From Polynucleobacter hallstattensis (GTDB lineage Bacteria; Pseudomonadota; Gammaproteobacteria; Burkholderiales; Burkholderiaceae): DNA of 64,000 bases. The notes beneath the pieces were generated by a model. It was given only the letters and a program-made list of their open reading frames with translations. It made no database searches and was not told where the DNA came from. This document shows, one piece after another, positions 48,826-57,738 of this stretch (the stretch's first letter is position 1; each line of letters begins with the position of its first letter). Both the position numbers and the translations under genes were made by a program. The DNA lies in the NCBI RefSeq assembly GCF_018881835.1, contig NZ_JACVPO010000002.1, forward strand, positions 558,001 to 622,000. The letters run 5' to 3'.

Positions 48826-49254
48826 TCAACCCAAGTAAGGCTTGAGCTCAGCAATCAGATTTTTAAATTGCTCACGCCTGAGAAACTGGCCAACTTCCAC
48901 CCTCCGCCCCGTCTGCTCAACAAAAAACACTTTTTGGTGCTCATCTGGGTGCGATAGTCTGACCCAGCGAGTATTAAATTCAGTTACCGACTCTTTGTAG
49001 GCAATAAATTTCCTGACCAATAAGCGGGTCCCGCTGATTTCTATTTCCTCATAATCCAAAGCATGTCGGCAGTAAATCAAAAAGCCCGCAGTGACTGCAG
49101 TTAACTCTATTGCAGTAAAGATCAGGATAATTTTTACGCCAGCCAACAAAAAGCCGGTTGCTACGGTTAAGGAAAGGCAAATCAAGGCGATGTAGAACTT
49201 GAGCAATTGACTCGGAGTCAATGCACAGTTGCGCCTCATCTTCCAGATTTTCAT
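48826..49254 (-). CDS. DUF2244 family membrane protein
   Basis: 142 residues with two transmembrane helices (about 20-60) and a C-terminal soluble part (VRLSHPDEHQKVFFVEQTGRR). An ATG five codons in (MRRNCALTPSQ) is an alternative start. DUF2244 proteins often neighbour cytochrome oxidase genes, but none is seen here. Function unknown. Confidence 0.75.
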   Translation of the reverse strand: MKIWKMRRNCALTPSQLLKFYIALICLSLTVATGFLLAGVKIILIFTAIELTAVTAGFLIYCRHALDYEEIEISGTRLLVRKFIAYKESVTEFNTRWVRLSHPDEHQKVFFVEQTGRRVEVGQFLRREQFKNLIAELKPYLG

Positions 49255-49286
49255 TCTTTGATGTCAGTCTCAGTCAGACTTGAAGT

Positions 49287-49439
49287 CTAGTGCTTGGCAG
49301 ATTGAGCTTGTTTGGCCTTTTCCAACTGATCAGCACTACGCTGCTGAAAATCAACCATGGTGTGGTAGCCCATTTGGTAGCAAGGGCAATGTTTACCCAA
49401 AATCCAGCGTGCGAGCTTAACCCGTAACTTTTTCATCAT
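49287..49439 (-). CDS. 50-residue basic small protein with strong ribosome binding site
   Basis: ATG at 49439 follows AGGAG by seven bases; the frame ends at TAG 49287-49289. It begins MMKKLRVKLARWILGK and contains HCPCYQMGYHTM, then an acidic/Gln/Ala-rich helical tail ending QSAKH. The basic amphipathic start and the CPC pair suggest a membrane-surface or metal-binding protein. I do not recognise a family. It precedes DUF2244 on the same strand. Confidence 0.6.
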   Translation of the reverse strand: MMKKLRVKLARWILGKHCPCYQMGYHTMVDFQQRSADQLEKAKQAQSAKH

Positions 49440-49551
49440 GTTTATTCTCCTGTGAGTAGTGCATATTTTGGCTGATATCCAGGATTACTGCTGAACACAG
49501 CGCCATTTCGACTGCTCAGCAAACTAAACGCAAATCCTTTAAATTAAACCC

Positions 49552-50199
49552 ATGACAACATCCTCTTCGACAGCCCGCTGGATTCCTCTTTTCCCCTTGG
49601 GGACTACCCTCTTTCCGGGTGGTGTAATTGCCCTCAAAATCTTTGAAGCGCGTTATTTAGACATGATGAAACGATGCCTGCGCGAAGATACTCCTTTTGG
49701 GGTTATCAGCATTCTTGATAACAAGCCAACTGAATCAGATGCTGATGCCATTGCTAACTTCTCAAATATTGGCACCTTAGCAAAATTGGAAGAGTTTGAT
49801 GCGATTCAGCCCGCGCTATATATGACCAAGTCCTATGGAACGCAACGCTTCAAAGTCCTGAACATCAAGCAAGAACCTGATGGCCTGTGGATGGGCCAAG
49901 TTGAACTGATGGATGCTGACCCAGAAATACCATTAGCAAAAGAGCATGAAAACGTAGCAGCACTTCTAAATGAGATTATTTCCGTTATCAAAAGCGAAGA
50001 CTTGCTGGGTGAAGATGCATTCAAAATGCCGATGAACCCAGATGATTGTGGTTGGGTGTCTAACCGTTTGGCTGAGCTCTTGCCGCTCCCCCCGGCTCAG
50101 AAGAACCACTTGCTTGCTCAAAGCAATCCCAGAATCCGGCTCGATTTAATTTCAGAGATCATTGAGGATGATGGCTTGCGTAATATCGTAATTCATTAG
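49552..50199 (+). CDS. LON peptidase substrate-binding-domain protein
   Basis: 215 residues with the Lon N-terminal (LAN) domain: PLFPLGTTLFPGGVIALKIFE-type opening and MGQVELM in the centre. No ATPase or protease domain is present. Such stand-alone proteins are widespread and of unknown role. It is followed four bases later by the MpaB-type gene. Confidence 0.85.
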   Translation: MTTSSSTARWIPLFPLGTTLFPGGVIALKIFEARYLDMMKRCLREDTPFGVISILDNKPTESDADAIANFSNIGTLAKLEEFDAIQPALYMTKSYGTQRFKVLNIKQEPDGLWMGQVELMDADPEIPLAKEHENVAALLNEIISVIKSEDLLGEDAFKMPMNPDDCGWVSNRLAELLPLPPAQKNHLLAQSNPRIRLDLISEIIEDDGLRNIVIH

Positions 50200-50203
50200 C
50201 AAC

Positions 50204-51073
50204 ATGATTGATGAACTCATTCGTCGGTCAATTCGAGAAATGGTGGGTGGTGGCGGTCCACCCGTAGCATTTCTGGAGCCCCCTGGTGATAGAGGTCTAT
50301 TTGGCCCGGAGTCTGTAGCTTGGAAGGTGCATGCGGATTTTATTTCCATGATGATCGGTGGCATTAGCTCACTGGTATTGCAAGCCCTTCATCCAAAGGC
50401 ACTCGCTGGTGTATGGGATCACTCCAGCTTCAGGCAAGACCTTAAAGGTAGACTAGGAAGAACAGCATTCTTCATTGCCGCAACTACTTACGGCTCGCAT
50501 GAGATGGCGGATAAGGCTATCAATCGTGTTAATCAAATTCATCAAAAGGTCACCGGGTTTGATGAATTTAATCAACCCTATAGGGCAGATGATCCAGAAC
50601 TACTTGCGTGGGTTCATCTAACAGAAACCCGGAGTTTTATGTGCTCATATGAGCCATACCGAAGTGAAACGTTAATTCCAAAGCAAAAAGATCAGTATTT
50701 CTCAGAAATGAAAATGCTCGGGGAGAGATTGGGGGCGATTGATCTACCCGACACCTATTCTGGTACAGAGCAAGCTATCAGGCAATACATCCCCCAACTT
50801 CACTACGGTGAAAGAGCTAAAAGTATCATCGGAATGCTAGATCACTTTCCTAGCACGCTCAGCGCCAAACCTTTCGTAAGCCTGATCAGTCGGGCAGGCT
50901 TTCTCAATTTGCCTGATTGGGCATATCCGATTATTCAACGGCCCCAACCAAGCCGACTAGAGCGGCTGGCCGTGCAATCTTCTATTCGACTGATGGCGGT
51001 TCCTGTGAGGGAAGCACTAAAAGATGGTGTAGCTGCTCACTCGCTCCGTAGAGTTTACGGATCAACTAAATAA
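50204..51073 (+). CDS. Oxygenase MpaB family (DUF2236) protein
   Basis: 289 residues with the family pattern: GPESVAWKVHADFISMMIGG, LQALHPKALAGVWDHS, and a central VHLTETRSFMCSYE. DUF2236 includes fungal MpaB and latex-cleaving oxygenases with heme ligands from His; function here unknown. It follows the LON-domain gene closely, so they are co-transcribed. Confidence 0.8.
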   Translation: MIDELIRRSIREMVGGGGPPVAFLEPPGDRGLFGPESVAWKVHADFISMMIGGISSLVLQALHPKALAGVWDHSSFRQDLKGRLGRTAFFIAATTYGSHEMADKAINRVNQIHQKVTGFDEFNQPYRADDPELLAWVHLTETRSFMCSYEPYRSETLIPKQKDQYFSEMKMLGERLGAIDLPDTYSGTEQAIRQYIPQLHYGERAKSIIGMLDHFPSTLSAKPFVSLISRAGFLNLPDWAYPIIQRPQPSRLERLAVQSSIRLMAVPVREALKDGVAAHSLRRVYGSTK

Positions 51074-51248
51074 GGGGATCCTGGGATTCAGGTTTAGGAT
51101 TTGTAGAATCAGAAGGCTGGCTTTTTGCAGACATGAGGGGCGGCGCGCTCATTTTCTCGCCATCCCACACTTGGCCACACCAGCACTCCCCAGCCTCATT
51201 AATAATGCAAACCCCTGAGCCGCAGCAACGTTTGTCGGGTGCTTTCAT
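51066..51248 (-). CDS. 60-residue cysteine-rich protein, function unknown
   Basis: Started at ATG 51248 because AGAGG lies six bases upstream; an in-frame start at 51272 adds eight residues without a binding site. Cysteines form CCGSGVC and CWCG, about 35 residues that may bind a metal or Fe-S cluster, then a Ser/Pro/Gln tail. Its 3' end overlaps the MpaB-type gene by eight bases. Confidence 0.6.
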   Translation of the reverse strand: MKAPDKRCCGSGVCIINEAGECWCGQVWDGEKMSAPPLMSAKSQPSDSTNPKPESQDPLI

Positions 51249-51339
51249 GATCAACCTCTTAGTTCTGAACAATTCATAATGCAGTCTATTCTAGGGTTTT
51301 TATTGAAATAAGGTGCAACCCTAGATTTATTAGCAAAAA

Positions 51340-51963
51340 ATGCAAAGTCTCTTATTCGAACCCTCAGAATCATCCGACCCAATCTGCCTATTGGAGAGGG
51401 ATGGTCGGGCTGAGTACTTTAGTCATTTTTACAAAGCGGATGAATCTGATCATTTTTTTGACAGTTTAATGAACTCCCTTGCCTGGGAAGCAGATCAGAT
51501 CAATATGTTTGGTAAGTTAGTAACAACCGCGAGAAAAGTTGCTTGGGTGGGAGATCCCCAATGCCGTTATACCTACTCGGGTATCGAAAAATTTCCTCAA
51601 GACTGGACGAAAGAGTTACTTCAAATTAAGTATCAACTTGAAGAATTGACCGGCTATAGCTATAACTCTTGCTTACTCAATCTGTATCACAATGGTGATG
51701 AAGGTATGGGTTGGCATAGTGATAATGAAAAAGAGTTAGATAACACAACTCCGATCGCATCAATCAGCCTAGGTGCTCGACGTAAATTTACATTTCGTCA
51801 TAAGCAGGATAAAGCGACTGTGTCAGTATTTCTTGATCACGGTAGTCTTCTCATCATGCATGCCCCCATTCAAGATCACTGGCATCACAGCCTTTTGAAA
51901 ACCAAGACTGTTGTGAACCCACGAATCAATCTCACCTTTCGCAAAATACTTCCCAAAATATGA
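51340..51963 (+). CDS. alkB: AlkB-type 2-oxoglutarate-dependent DNA dealkylase
   Basis: 207 residues with GWHSDNEKEL (His-x-Asp Fe ligands), a second His near DHWHHSLL, and the terminal Arg motif NPRINLTFRKI. AlkB-family enzymes repair 1-methyladenine and 3-methylcytosine. The product resembles the AlkB homolog 2/3-like bacterial branch. Its stop overlaps the next start as ATGA. Confidence 0.87.
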   Translation: MQSLLFEPSESSDPICLLERDGRAEYFSHFYKADESDHFFDSLMNSLAWEADQINMFGKLVTTARKVAWVGDPQCRYTYSGIEKFPQDWTKELLQIKYQLEELTGYSYNSCLLNLYHNGDEGMGWHSDNEKELDNTTPIASISLGARRKFTFRHKQDKATVSVFLDHGSLLIMHAPIQDHWHHSLLKTKTVVNPRINLTFRKILPKI

Positions 51964-52955
51964 ACGGCAGCAAAGCAATCAATCGGGTAGCGGTCATTGG
52001 CGCAGGAATTGCAGGCCTTGCTTGTGCGAGAGAACTACAGTCACACGGTATATCGGTAGACGTCTTTGAAAAGAGTCGCGGTCCAAGCGGACGTATGAGT
52101 ACCCGTCGCGCGCAAGACTGGTCTGCTGACCATGGTGCCCAGTACTTTACTGCCAGAGATCCTCGTTTTATTGAGGAAGTACACAGTTGGCTTCAGGCCG
52201 GCACTGCAGCTATTTGGAAACCGAAACTCAAGGTATATGAGGCCAAGACATGGCGTGACAGTCACTCACAAGATATTCGCTATGTTGGTACCCCTCATAT
52301 GAACTCGCCAGGCAAGCATCTTGCTGAAGGACTCTCCATTCAATACGAGAGAACCATTTCTCAGTTGGAGCATAAGGATGATCAGTGGCATTTGCAGTGC
52401 AGTGAAGTCAATGAAATTACAGCGCTATACGATTTTGTCGTATTGGCCATACCCGCTCCTCAGGCAAGCGCTCTGCTTAAGGGGCTTGACAGTAGAGCCG
52501 CTGATATCGCTAACTCAGCGCAGATGAAGGCCTGCTGGACCATGATGGCGCACCTTCCGAATCAGCTCAATAGAGATTTTGATGCAGCATTTATTAACCA
52601 AGAAATCATTAGCTGGATTTGCCAAAACGGATCAAAGCCAATGCGTCAGGGAAGCGCGTGGACTATCCATGGAAGCCCTGACTGGAGTCAAGACCATATT
52701 GAGTTAAGTAAAGAGGATGCTCAATACCAAATGGTGCAGTGCCTGACAGCACTAGGTTTTAACTGCGAGGATGCTGAAATCAGCATGCACCGCTGGCGCT
52801 ATGCCAGTGGGGGTCTAGAAAATGGAATTGGATATTTATTGCTACCTAGTATTGGCCTAGGGCTTTGTGGAGACTGGCTCAATGGCGGCAGAGTTGAGGG
52901 TGCCTGGCTCAGCGGCTTTAATCTAGCTTTAGCACTCGAACAGATAAAGAACTAA
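51960..52955 (+). CDS. FAD-dependent amine-oxidase-like oxidoreductase
   Basis: 331 residues with an N-terminal FAD motif VIGAGIAGLACARELQSHG and a second conserved stretch GPSGRMSTRR; the C-terminus has GLGLCGDWLNGGRVEGAWLSG. Resembles the renalase-like/NAD(P)-binding amine oxidoreductase group. Substrate unknown. Coupled to alkB. Confidence 0.82.
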   Translation: MNGSKAINRVAVIGAGIAGLACARELQSHGISVDVFEKSRGPSGRMSTRRAQDWSADHGAQYFTARDPRFIEEVHSWLQAGTAAIWKPKLKVYEAKTWRDSHSQDIRYVGTPHMNSPGKHLAEGLSIQYERTISQLEHKDDQWHLQCSEVNEITALYDFVVLAIPAPQASALLKGLDSRAADIANSAQMKACWTMMAHLPNQLNRDFDAAFINQEIISWICQNGSKPMRQGSAWTIHGSPDWSQDHIELSKEDAQYQMVQCLTALGFNCEDAEISMHRWRYASGGLENGIGYLLLPSIGLGLCGDWLNGGRVEGAWLSGFNLALALEQIKN

Positions 52956-52956
52956 A

Positions 52957-53415
52957 TTAGCTCCAGCGTGCCATTGCAGCATCATCAGTTACGCGGGCAT
53001 CTACCCATTTGCTACCTTCTGGTGTTTCTTCTTTTTTCCAAAATGGTGCCGCGGTTTTGAGATAGTCCATGATGAACTCACAAGCAGTAAATGCTTCACC
53101 TCTATGGGCACTGGTAACTGCCACAAGAACAATTTGATCTTCAGGTAAAAGTGGTCCTACTCGATGGATGACTAGCGTCTTATAAAGATCCCAGCGGCTT
53201 CTAGCTTGCATGATGATTTCTTCTAGGGATTTTTCTGTCATACCAGGGTAGTGCTCCAGAGTCATACCCTGAACGTGACTGCCATCATTCATATCTCGGA
53301 CAGTGCCCAAGAAAGTCACCACTGCACCCACTCGGGGATCATCCTTACGCAGGGCCTTCACCTCGGTTGTTAGATCAAAGTCAGCTTCTTGAATGCGGAT
53401 GAAATCATTCTGCAT
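52957..53415 (-). CDS. moaE: Molybdopterin synthase catalytic subunit MoaE
   Basis: 152 residues started at ATG 53415, one base after the moaD stop; an in-frame ATG at 53481 would lie inside moaD. PFWKKEETPEG, the active-site lysine segment, and HRVGPLLPEDQIV are present. With MoaD it adds two sulfurs to precursor Z to form molybdopterin. Confidence 0.95.
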   Translation of the reverse strand: MQNDFIRIQEADFDLTTEVKALRKDDPRVGAVVTFLGTVRDMNDGSHVQGMTLEHYPGMTEKSLEEIIMQARSRWDLYKTLVIHRVGPLLPEDQIVLVAVTSAHRGEAFTACEFIMDYLKTAAPFWKKEETPEGSKWVDARVTDDAAMARWS

Positions 53416-53416
53416 C

Positions 53417-53674
53417 TCAGCCGCCAGTAACCGGAGGGAAGAAAGCGACTTCGGCACCCTCCACCAAAGGGGTGGAGTCACTCACCATCTCTTGATTTAA
53501 TGCGCAACGAATCACTTTACCGCTTGCCAATACTTCGACCCAAGGATTCCCCCGTTGAACAAGGTAGCTTCTTAAGTCGGCAATGGTTTTTACTTCTGGT
53601 GGAGCATCAATACTCTCACCAGAGAGTCCGAGACCCTCTCTTAAGGAGGCGAAGAATCGTAATTCGAGTTTCAT
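53417..53674 (-). CDS. moaD: Molybdopterin synthase sulfur-carrier subunit MoaD
   Basis: 85 residues, ubiquitin-like fold, ending in the diagnostic FFPPVTGG that is thiocarboxylated. It follows moeA by 18 bases. Confidence 0.94.
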   Translation of the reverse strand: MKLELRFFASLREGLGLSGESIDAPPEVKTIADLRSYLVQRGNPWVEVLASGKVIRCALNQEMVSDSTPLVEGAEVAFFPPVTGG

Positions 53675-53692
53675 ATCAGAATCCTAATACGA

Positions 53693-54958
53693 CTAGGAAA
53701 GAAGTGCACTAAATGGAATGTACTTCACCATATCGCCAGAGTTGACTGCTTGGCCTGGTGGACAATCTACTAAACCATCGCCCCAAGAGGCGCTAGTCAG
53801 CACCCCAGAGCTTTGATTGGAGAACAGATCTAAACCACCCTGGGCATTGATCTTGACCCTCAGAAACTCATTACGACGATCAGCCTTAAGCCAATCAAAG
53901 TCAGCGCGCATGGGGTAAGACTGCGGTAAACCTGCATCCCGCCCTTGTAACTTGAGAATGAATGGGCGTACAAATAATAGGAAAGTCACAAAACTCGATA
54001 CCGGGTTACCAGGTAAACCGATGAACCAAGTTTCGGCTTCAGTTTTTGCTTCGACCGCATTACTTTTTGAACTATCTGATTTGCGGACAGCACCAAAAGC
54101 TAAAGGCTTGCCAGGCTTAATAGCAATCTGCCAGAGATCGAGCCTGCCTTCAGCGCTCACTGCAGGCTTAATGTGATCTTCTTCGCCAACGGAGACGCCG
54201 CCAGATGTAATGATTAAGTCATGATCTTTGCTGGCCTTACGCAGAGTTTCTCTCGTGGCTTCAAGACTATCAGGAACAATTCCGAAATCAGTGGCATCGC
54301 AACCCAAAGATTTGATGCACGCTAATAGTGTGTCGCGATTGGAGTTATAGATACCGCCTGGTTTAAGTGGTTCACCTGGCAGGGAAAGTTCGTCACCAGT
54401 GAAAAATGCAGCAACTCTCACCTTACGTTTTACAGTTAAATGCGTTAAGCCGGCAGAGGCAGCAACTCCAAGTTCTTGTGGCCGCAGATAAGCGCCTGCA
54501 GTAAGAGCTGTTTTGCCTGCAGTCAGATCTTCGCCTCTGCGACGAATCCATTGACCTGATGTTGGTGCGATATTGACTTGGACTTGGTCGCTTGCCCCCT
54601 CTGGAGTCGAGCAATCCTCTTGCATTACAACGGCATCAGCGCCAGGTGGCACAGGGGCACCAGTAAAGATTCTGGCAGCAGTACCAGGCTCGAGCTGAGT
54701 TCCCATAGATCCCGCCGGAATACGTTGCGCAATTGTGAGTGTTTGACCTGGTGTATGAGTATCCGCTGTTCGCACTGCATAACCATCCATTGAGGTGTTA
54801 TCGAGTGGAGGCACATCTACAAGACTATTTACACTTTCTGCTAGCACACGGCCTAAAGCAGCCTGCATCGCAAGAGTTTCAGTTTCGCTCACAGGCTTTG
54901 CGTGAGAAAGTAAGTGATCTAAAGCCTGCTGAGCAGTCAACATCGGAGGCTTAGTCAT
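53693..54958 (-). CDS. moeA: Molybdopterin molybdenumtransferase MoeA
   Basis: 421 residues: MoeA N-terminal domains (DNTSMDGYAVR near 55) and the MogA-like domain with TSGGVSVGEEDH and the GLPGNPVSS motif. Inserts molybdate into molybdopterin. It follows thrC by 17 bases; the moeA-moaD-moaE set is part of the same run as the homoserine genes. Confidence 0.96.
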   Translation of the reverse strand: MTKPPMLTAQQALDHLLSHAKPVSETETLAMQAALGRVLAESVNSLVDVPPLDNTSMDGYAVRTADTHTPGQTLTIAQRIPAGSMGTQLEPGTAARIFTGAPVPPGADAVVMQEDCSTPEGASDQVQVNIAPTSGQWIRRRGEDLTAGKTALTAGAYLRPQELGVAASAGLTHLTVKRKVRVAAFFTGDELSLPGEPLKPGGIYNSNRDTLLACIKSLGCDATDFGIVPDSLEATRETLRKASKDHDLIITSGGVSVGEEDHIKPAVSAEGRLDLWQIAIKPGKPLAFGAVRKSDSSKSNAVEAKTEAETWFIGLPGNPVSSFVTFLLFVRPFILKLQGRDAGLPQSYPMRADFDWLKADRRNEFLRVKINAQGGLDLFSNQSSGVLTSASWGDGLVDCPPGQAVNSGDMVKYIPFSALLS

Positions 54959-54975
54959 AGCAATGGATTTCTGAG

Positions 54976-56418
54976 TTAGTTGGTGTGGACGGTAATGAAG
55001 TTTTTAACTTGATTGACATCGGCATCGATATTTTCAACGCGCTGCGGCTTTGACTTGATGTCTTTGAATGCTGGTGGACATTCGGCTGGACGCCCTAATG
55101 CAACTTCAATCGTTTCTTCAAACTTAATAGGTAAAGCAGTTTCCAAAACAATCATAGGGATGCCTGCCTGCATGTGTTCGCGCGCTACCTTCACCCCATC
55201 CGCTGTATGCGTATCAATCATCACACCATACTGCGCATCAATATTGCGAATCGTTTCTAGACGATTTTCATGGGTGCTGCGGCCAGATTGAAATCCATAC
55301 TGCGCAATGTCTTTAAAGACGGCATCTTTAGAAATATCAAAGCCGCCTGCCTCATCCACCTGCTTAAACATGCCGGCAGTTGCCTTGCCATCCTTGCCCA
55401 TGAAATCAAATACAAAGCGCTCAAAGTTGCTCGCCTTAGAAATATCCATAGAGGGGCTGGAGGTATGCAAAGTCTCAGCAGACTTACGCGCACGATAGAC
55501 GCCGGTACGGAAAAACTCATCGAGAACATCATTCTCATTGGTAGCAGCAATCAAATGTGCAATTGGCAAACCCATCATGCGGGCAATATGTCCGGCACAG
55601 ATATTGCCAAAGTTGCCTGAGGGCACAGTGAATGAGACTTTTTCATCGCTAGATTTTGTAGCCAGCAGATAGCCCTGAAAGTAATACACTACCTGGGCAA
55701 CTACACGACCCCAATTAATGGAGTTCACCGTACCAATTTGGTGATTCGCTTTAAAGCTATGGTCATTGCTCACTGCTTTAACAATATCCTGACAATCGTC
55801 AAATACACCAGAAACTGCTAAGTTAAAGATATTGGGGTCTTGCAGAGAATACATTTGAGCAGACTGAAATGAGCTCATCTTGCCGCGTGGTGAAAGCATA
55901 AATACCTTTACACCTTCTTTGCCACGCATTGCATATTCAGCAGCACTTCCTGTATCCCCGGATGTCGCGCCCAAAATATTGAGCTTCTGACCATTCTTCT
56001 TTAAGGCGTATTCAAAGAGATTGCCGAGCAATTGCATCGCCATATCTTTAAATGCCAATGTGGGTCCATTAGATAGGCTGAGCAAACCAATACGTGTACC
56101 TTGCTCTTCACCCAACCAATGCAATGGCGTGATGTCTTTAGCATTATCTTCAGCACGGCCATTACAGTAGACCTGCTCTGTATAGGTCTTACGTAATAGA
56201 GTACGCAGATCCGCCTCAGGAATGTCATCGCAATAAAGACTTAATACTTCATAAGCGAGATCGGCATAAGACATGCCACGCCAAGCATCTAACTGCGCTT
56301 TAGTGACTTGTGGATACTCTGTCGGCAGATATAAGCCACCGTCTGGCGCTAATCCGCCAAGCAGAATTTCTAAAAAGGATTGTTGTGGGCTATTGCCCCG
56401 GGTTGATTGGTAACGCAT
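54976..56418 (-). CDS. thrC: Threonine synthase
   Basis: 480 residues; PLP lysine in TLAFKDMAMQ (about residue 112) and the GATSGDTGSAAEYA motif. Makes threonine from phosphohomoserine. Follows hom by nine bases. Usual proteobacterial length. Confidence 0.97.
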   Translation of the reverse strand: MRYQSTRGNSPQQSFLEILLGGLAPDGGLYLPTEYPQVTKAQLDAWRGMSYADLAYEVLSLYCDDIPEADLRTLLRKTYTEQVYCNGRAEDNAKDITPLHWLGEEQGTRIGLLSLSNGPTLAFKDMAMQLLGNLFEYALKKNGQKLNILGATSGDTGSAAEYAMRGKEGVKVFMLSPRGKMSSFQSAQMYSLQDPNIFNLAVSGVFDDCQDIVKAVSNDHSFKANHQIGTVNSINWGRVVAQVVYYFQGYLLATKSSDEKVSFTVPSGNFGNICAGHIARMMGLPIAHLIAATNENDVLDEFFRTGVYRARKSAETLHTSSPSMDISKASNFERFVFDFMGKDGKATAGMFKQVDEAGGFDISKDAVFKDIAQYGFQSGRSTHENRLETIRNIDAQYGVMIDTHTADGVKVAREHMQAGIPMIVLETALPIKFEETIEVALGRPAECPPAFKDIKSKPQRVENIDADVNQVKNFITVHTN

Positions 56419-56427
56419 GTATTTGTA

Positions 56428-57738
56428 TTAGGACAGATTTTCTAAACGGATCTTCACTACTTCACCAGCAACAGTTTTCAGGTTCTGAATTTCCTGAATT
56501 GCTGCCAGCATGTGCTTTTCTTTAGTCTCATGGGTGAGAGCAACTAAGTCGGTTTGACTTTCACCTTCGTCGGCTTCTTTTTGCAAGAGAGCATCAATAG
56601 AGATGCTATGGGCCGCCAAGATCTTAGTAATGTCAGCTAACACACCGGCTTGATCTGCTACGCGCAAACGCAAATAGTAACTGGTGGTAATTTCACCCAT
56701 TGGCAATACGGTAATATCGCGCACTGCATCCGGCTGGAACGCCAAATAAGGGACGCGACTCTCTGGGCTTGCACCCAATAAACGCGTGATATCCACTAGG
56801 TCTGCAATCACAGCAGAAGCAGTTGGCTCTGAGCCTGCGCCCTTACCGTAGTAAAGCGTTGTGCCAACAGCATCACCAAATACCTGAACAGCATTCATAG
56901 CGCCTTCAACGTTTGCAATAAGACGCTTAGTCGGAATCAAGGTTGGATGCACACGCAACTCAATACCGGAATTTGTCTTCTTCGCAATCCCAAGCAACTT
57001 GATGCGATAACCCAACTGCTCAGCATATTTAATGTCGATGGCATCTAACTTAGTAATGCCCTCGATATGTGCTTTTTCGAATTGCATTGGAATACCAAAA
57101 GCAATTGCACTCATGATGGTTGCCTTGTGGGCAGCATCTACACCTTCAATATCAAAAGTAGGATCTGCTTCTGCGTAACCTAAACGCTGCGCCTCCTTCA
57201 GAACGGTCGCAAAGTCCAAGCCTTTGTCGCGCATTTCAGAAAGAATGAAATTGGTTGTACCGTTGATGATGCCAGCGATCCACTCGATGCGGTTTGCTGT
57301 TAAACCTTCGCGCAGCGCTTTGATAATAGGGATACCACCAGCAACAGCGGCTTCAAACGCGACCATCACACCCTTTTCGTGGGCGGCTTTAAAAATCTCG
57401 TTACCGTGAACTGCGATCAACGCCTTATTGGCTGTCACTACATGCTTGCCAGCAGCAATTGCCTCGAGCACTAAATCTTTAGCGATACCGTAACCACCAA
57501 TCAACTCAACAACGATATCGATTTCAGGATTGTTAATAACAGCACGAGCATCACTCACCACTTGAGCACGCTCTTTTACCAACTCTTTAGCGCGTTCTAT
57601 ATTGAGGTCGGCAACAGTATTGATACGAATGCCACGACCAGCACGACGGGTAATTTCATCTTGGTTGCGTTCGAGAACAGTAAATACTCCACCACCTACA
57701 GTGCCAATACCTAATAGACCTACTTGAATCGATTTCAT
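56428..57738 (-). CDS. hom: Homoserine dehydrogenase
   Basis: 436 residues. NAD(P) motif LGIGTVGGGVF at the N-terminus, catalytic core around GIINGTTNFIL, and a C-terminal ACT domain (SYYLRLRVADQAGVLADITK), so probably feedback-regulated by threonine. Overlaps alaA by four bases. Confidence 0.97.
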   Translation of the reverse strand: MKSIQVGLLGIGTVGGGVFTVLERNQDEITRRAGRGIRINTVADLNIERAKELVKERAQVVSDARAVINNPEIDIVVELIGGYGIAKDLVLEAIAAGKHVVTANKALIAVHGNEIFKAAHEKGVMVAFEAAVAGGIPIIKALREGLTANRIEWIAGIINGTTNFILSEMRDKGLDFATVLKEAQRLGYAEADPTFDIEGVDAAHKATIMSAIAFGIPMQFEKAHIEGITKLDAIDIKYAEQLGYRIKLLGIAKKTNSGIELRVHPTLIPTKRLIANVEGAMNAVQVFGDAVGTTLYYGKGAGSEPTASAVIADLVDITRLLGASPESRVPYLAFQPDAVRDITVLPMGEITTSYYLRLRVADQAGVLADITKILAAHSISIDALLQKEADEGESQTDLVALTHETKEKHMLAAIQEIQNLKTVAGEVVKIRLENLS

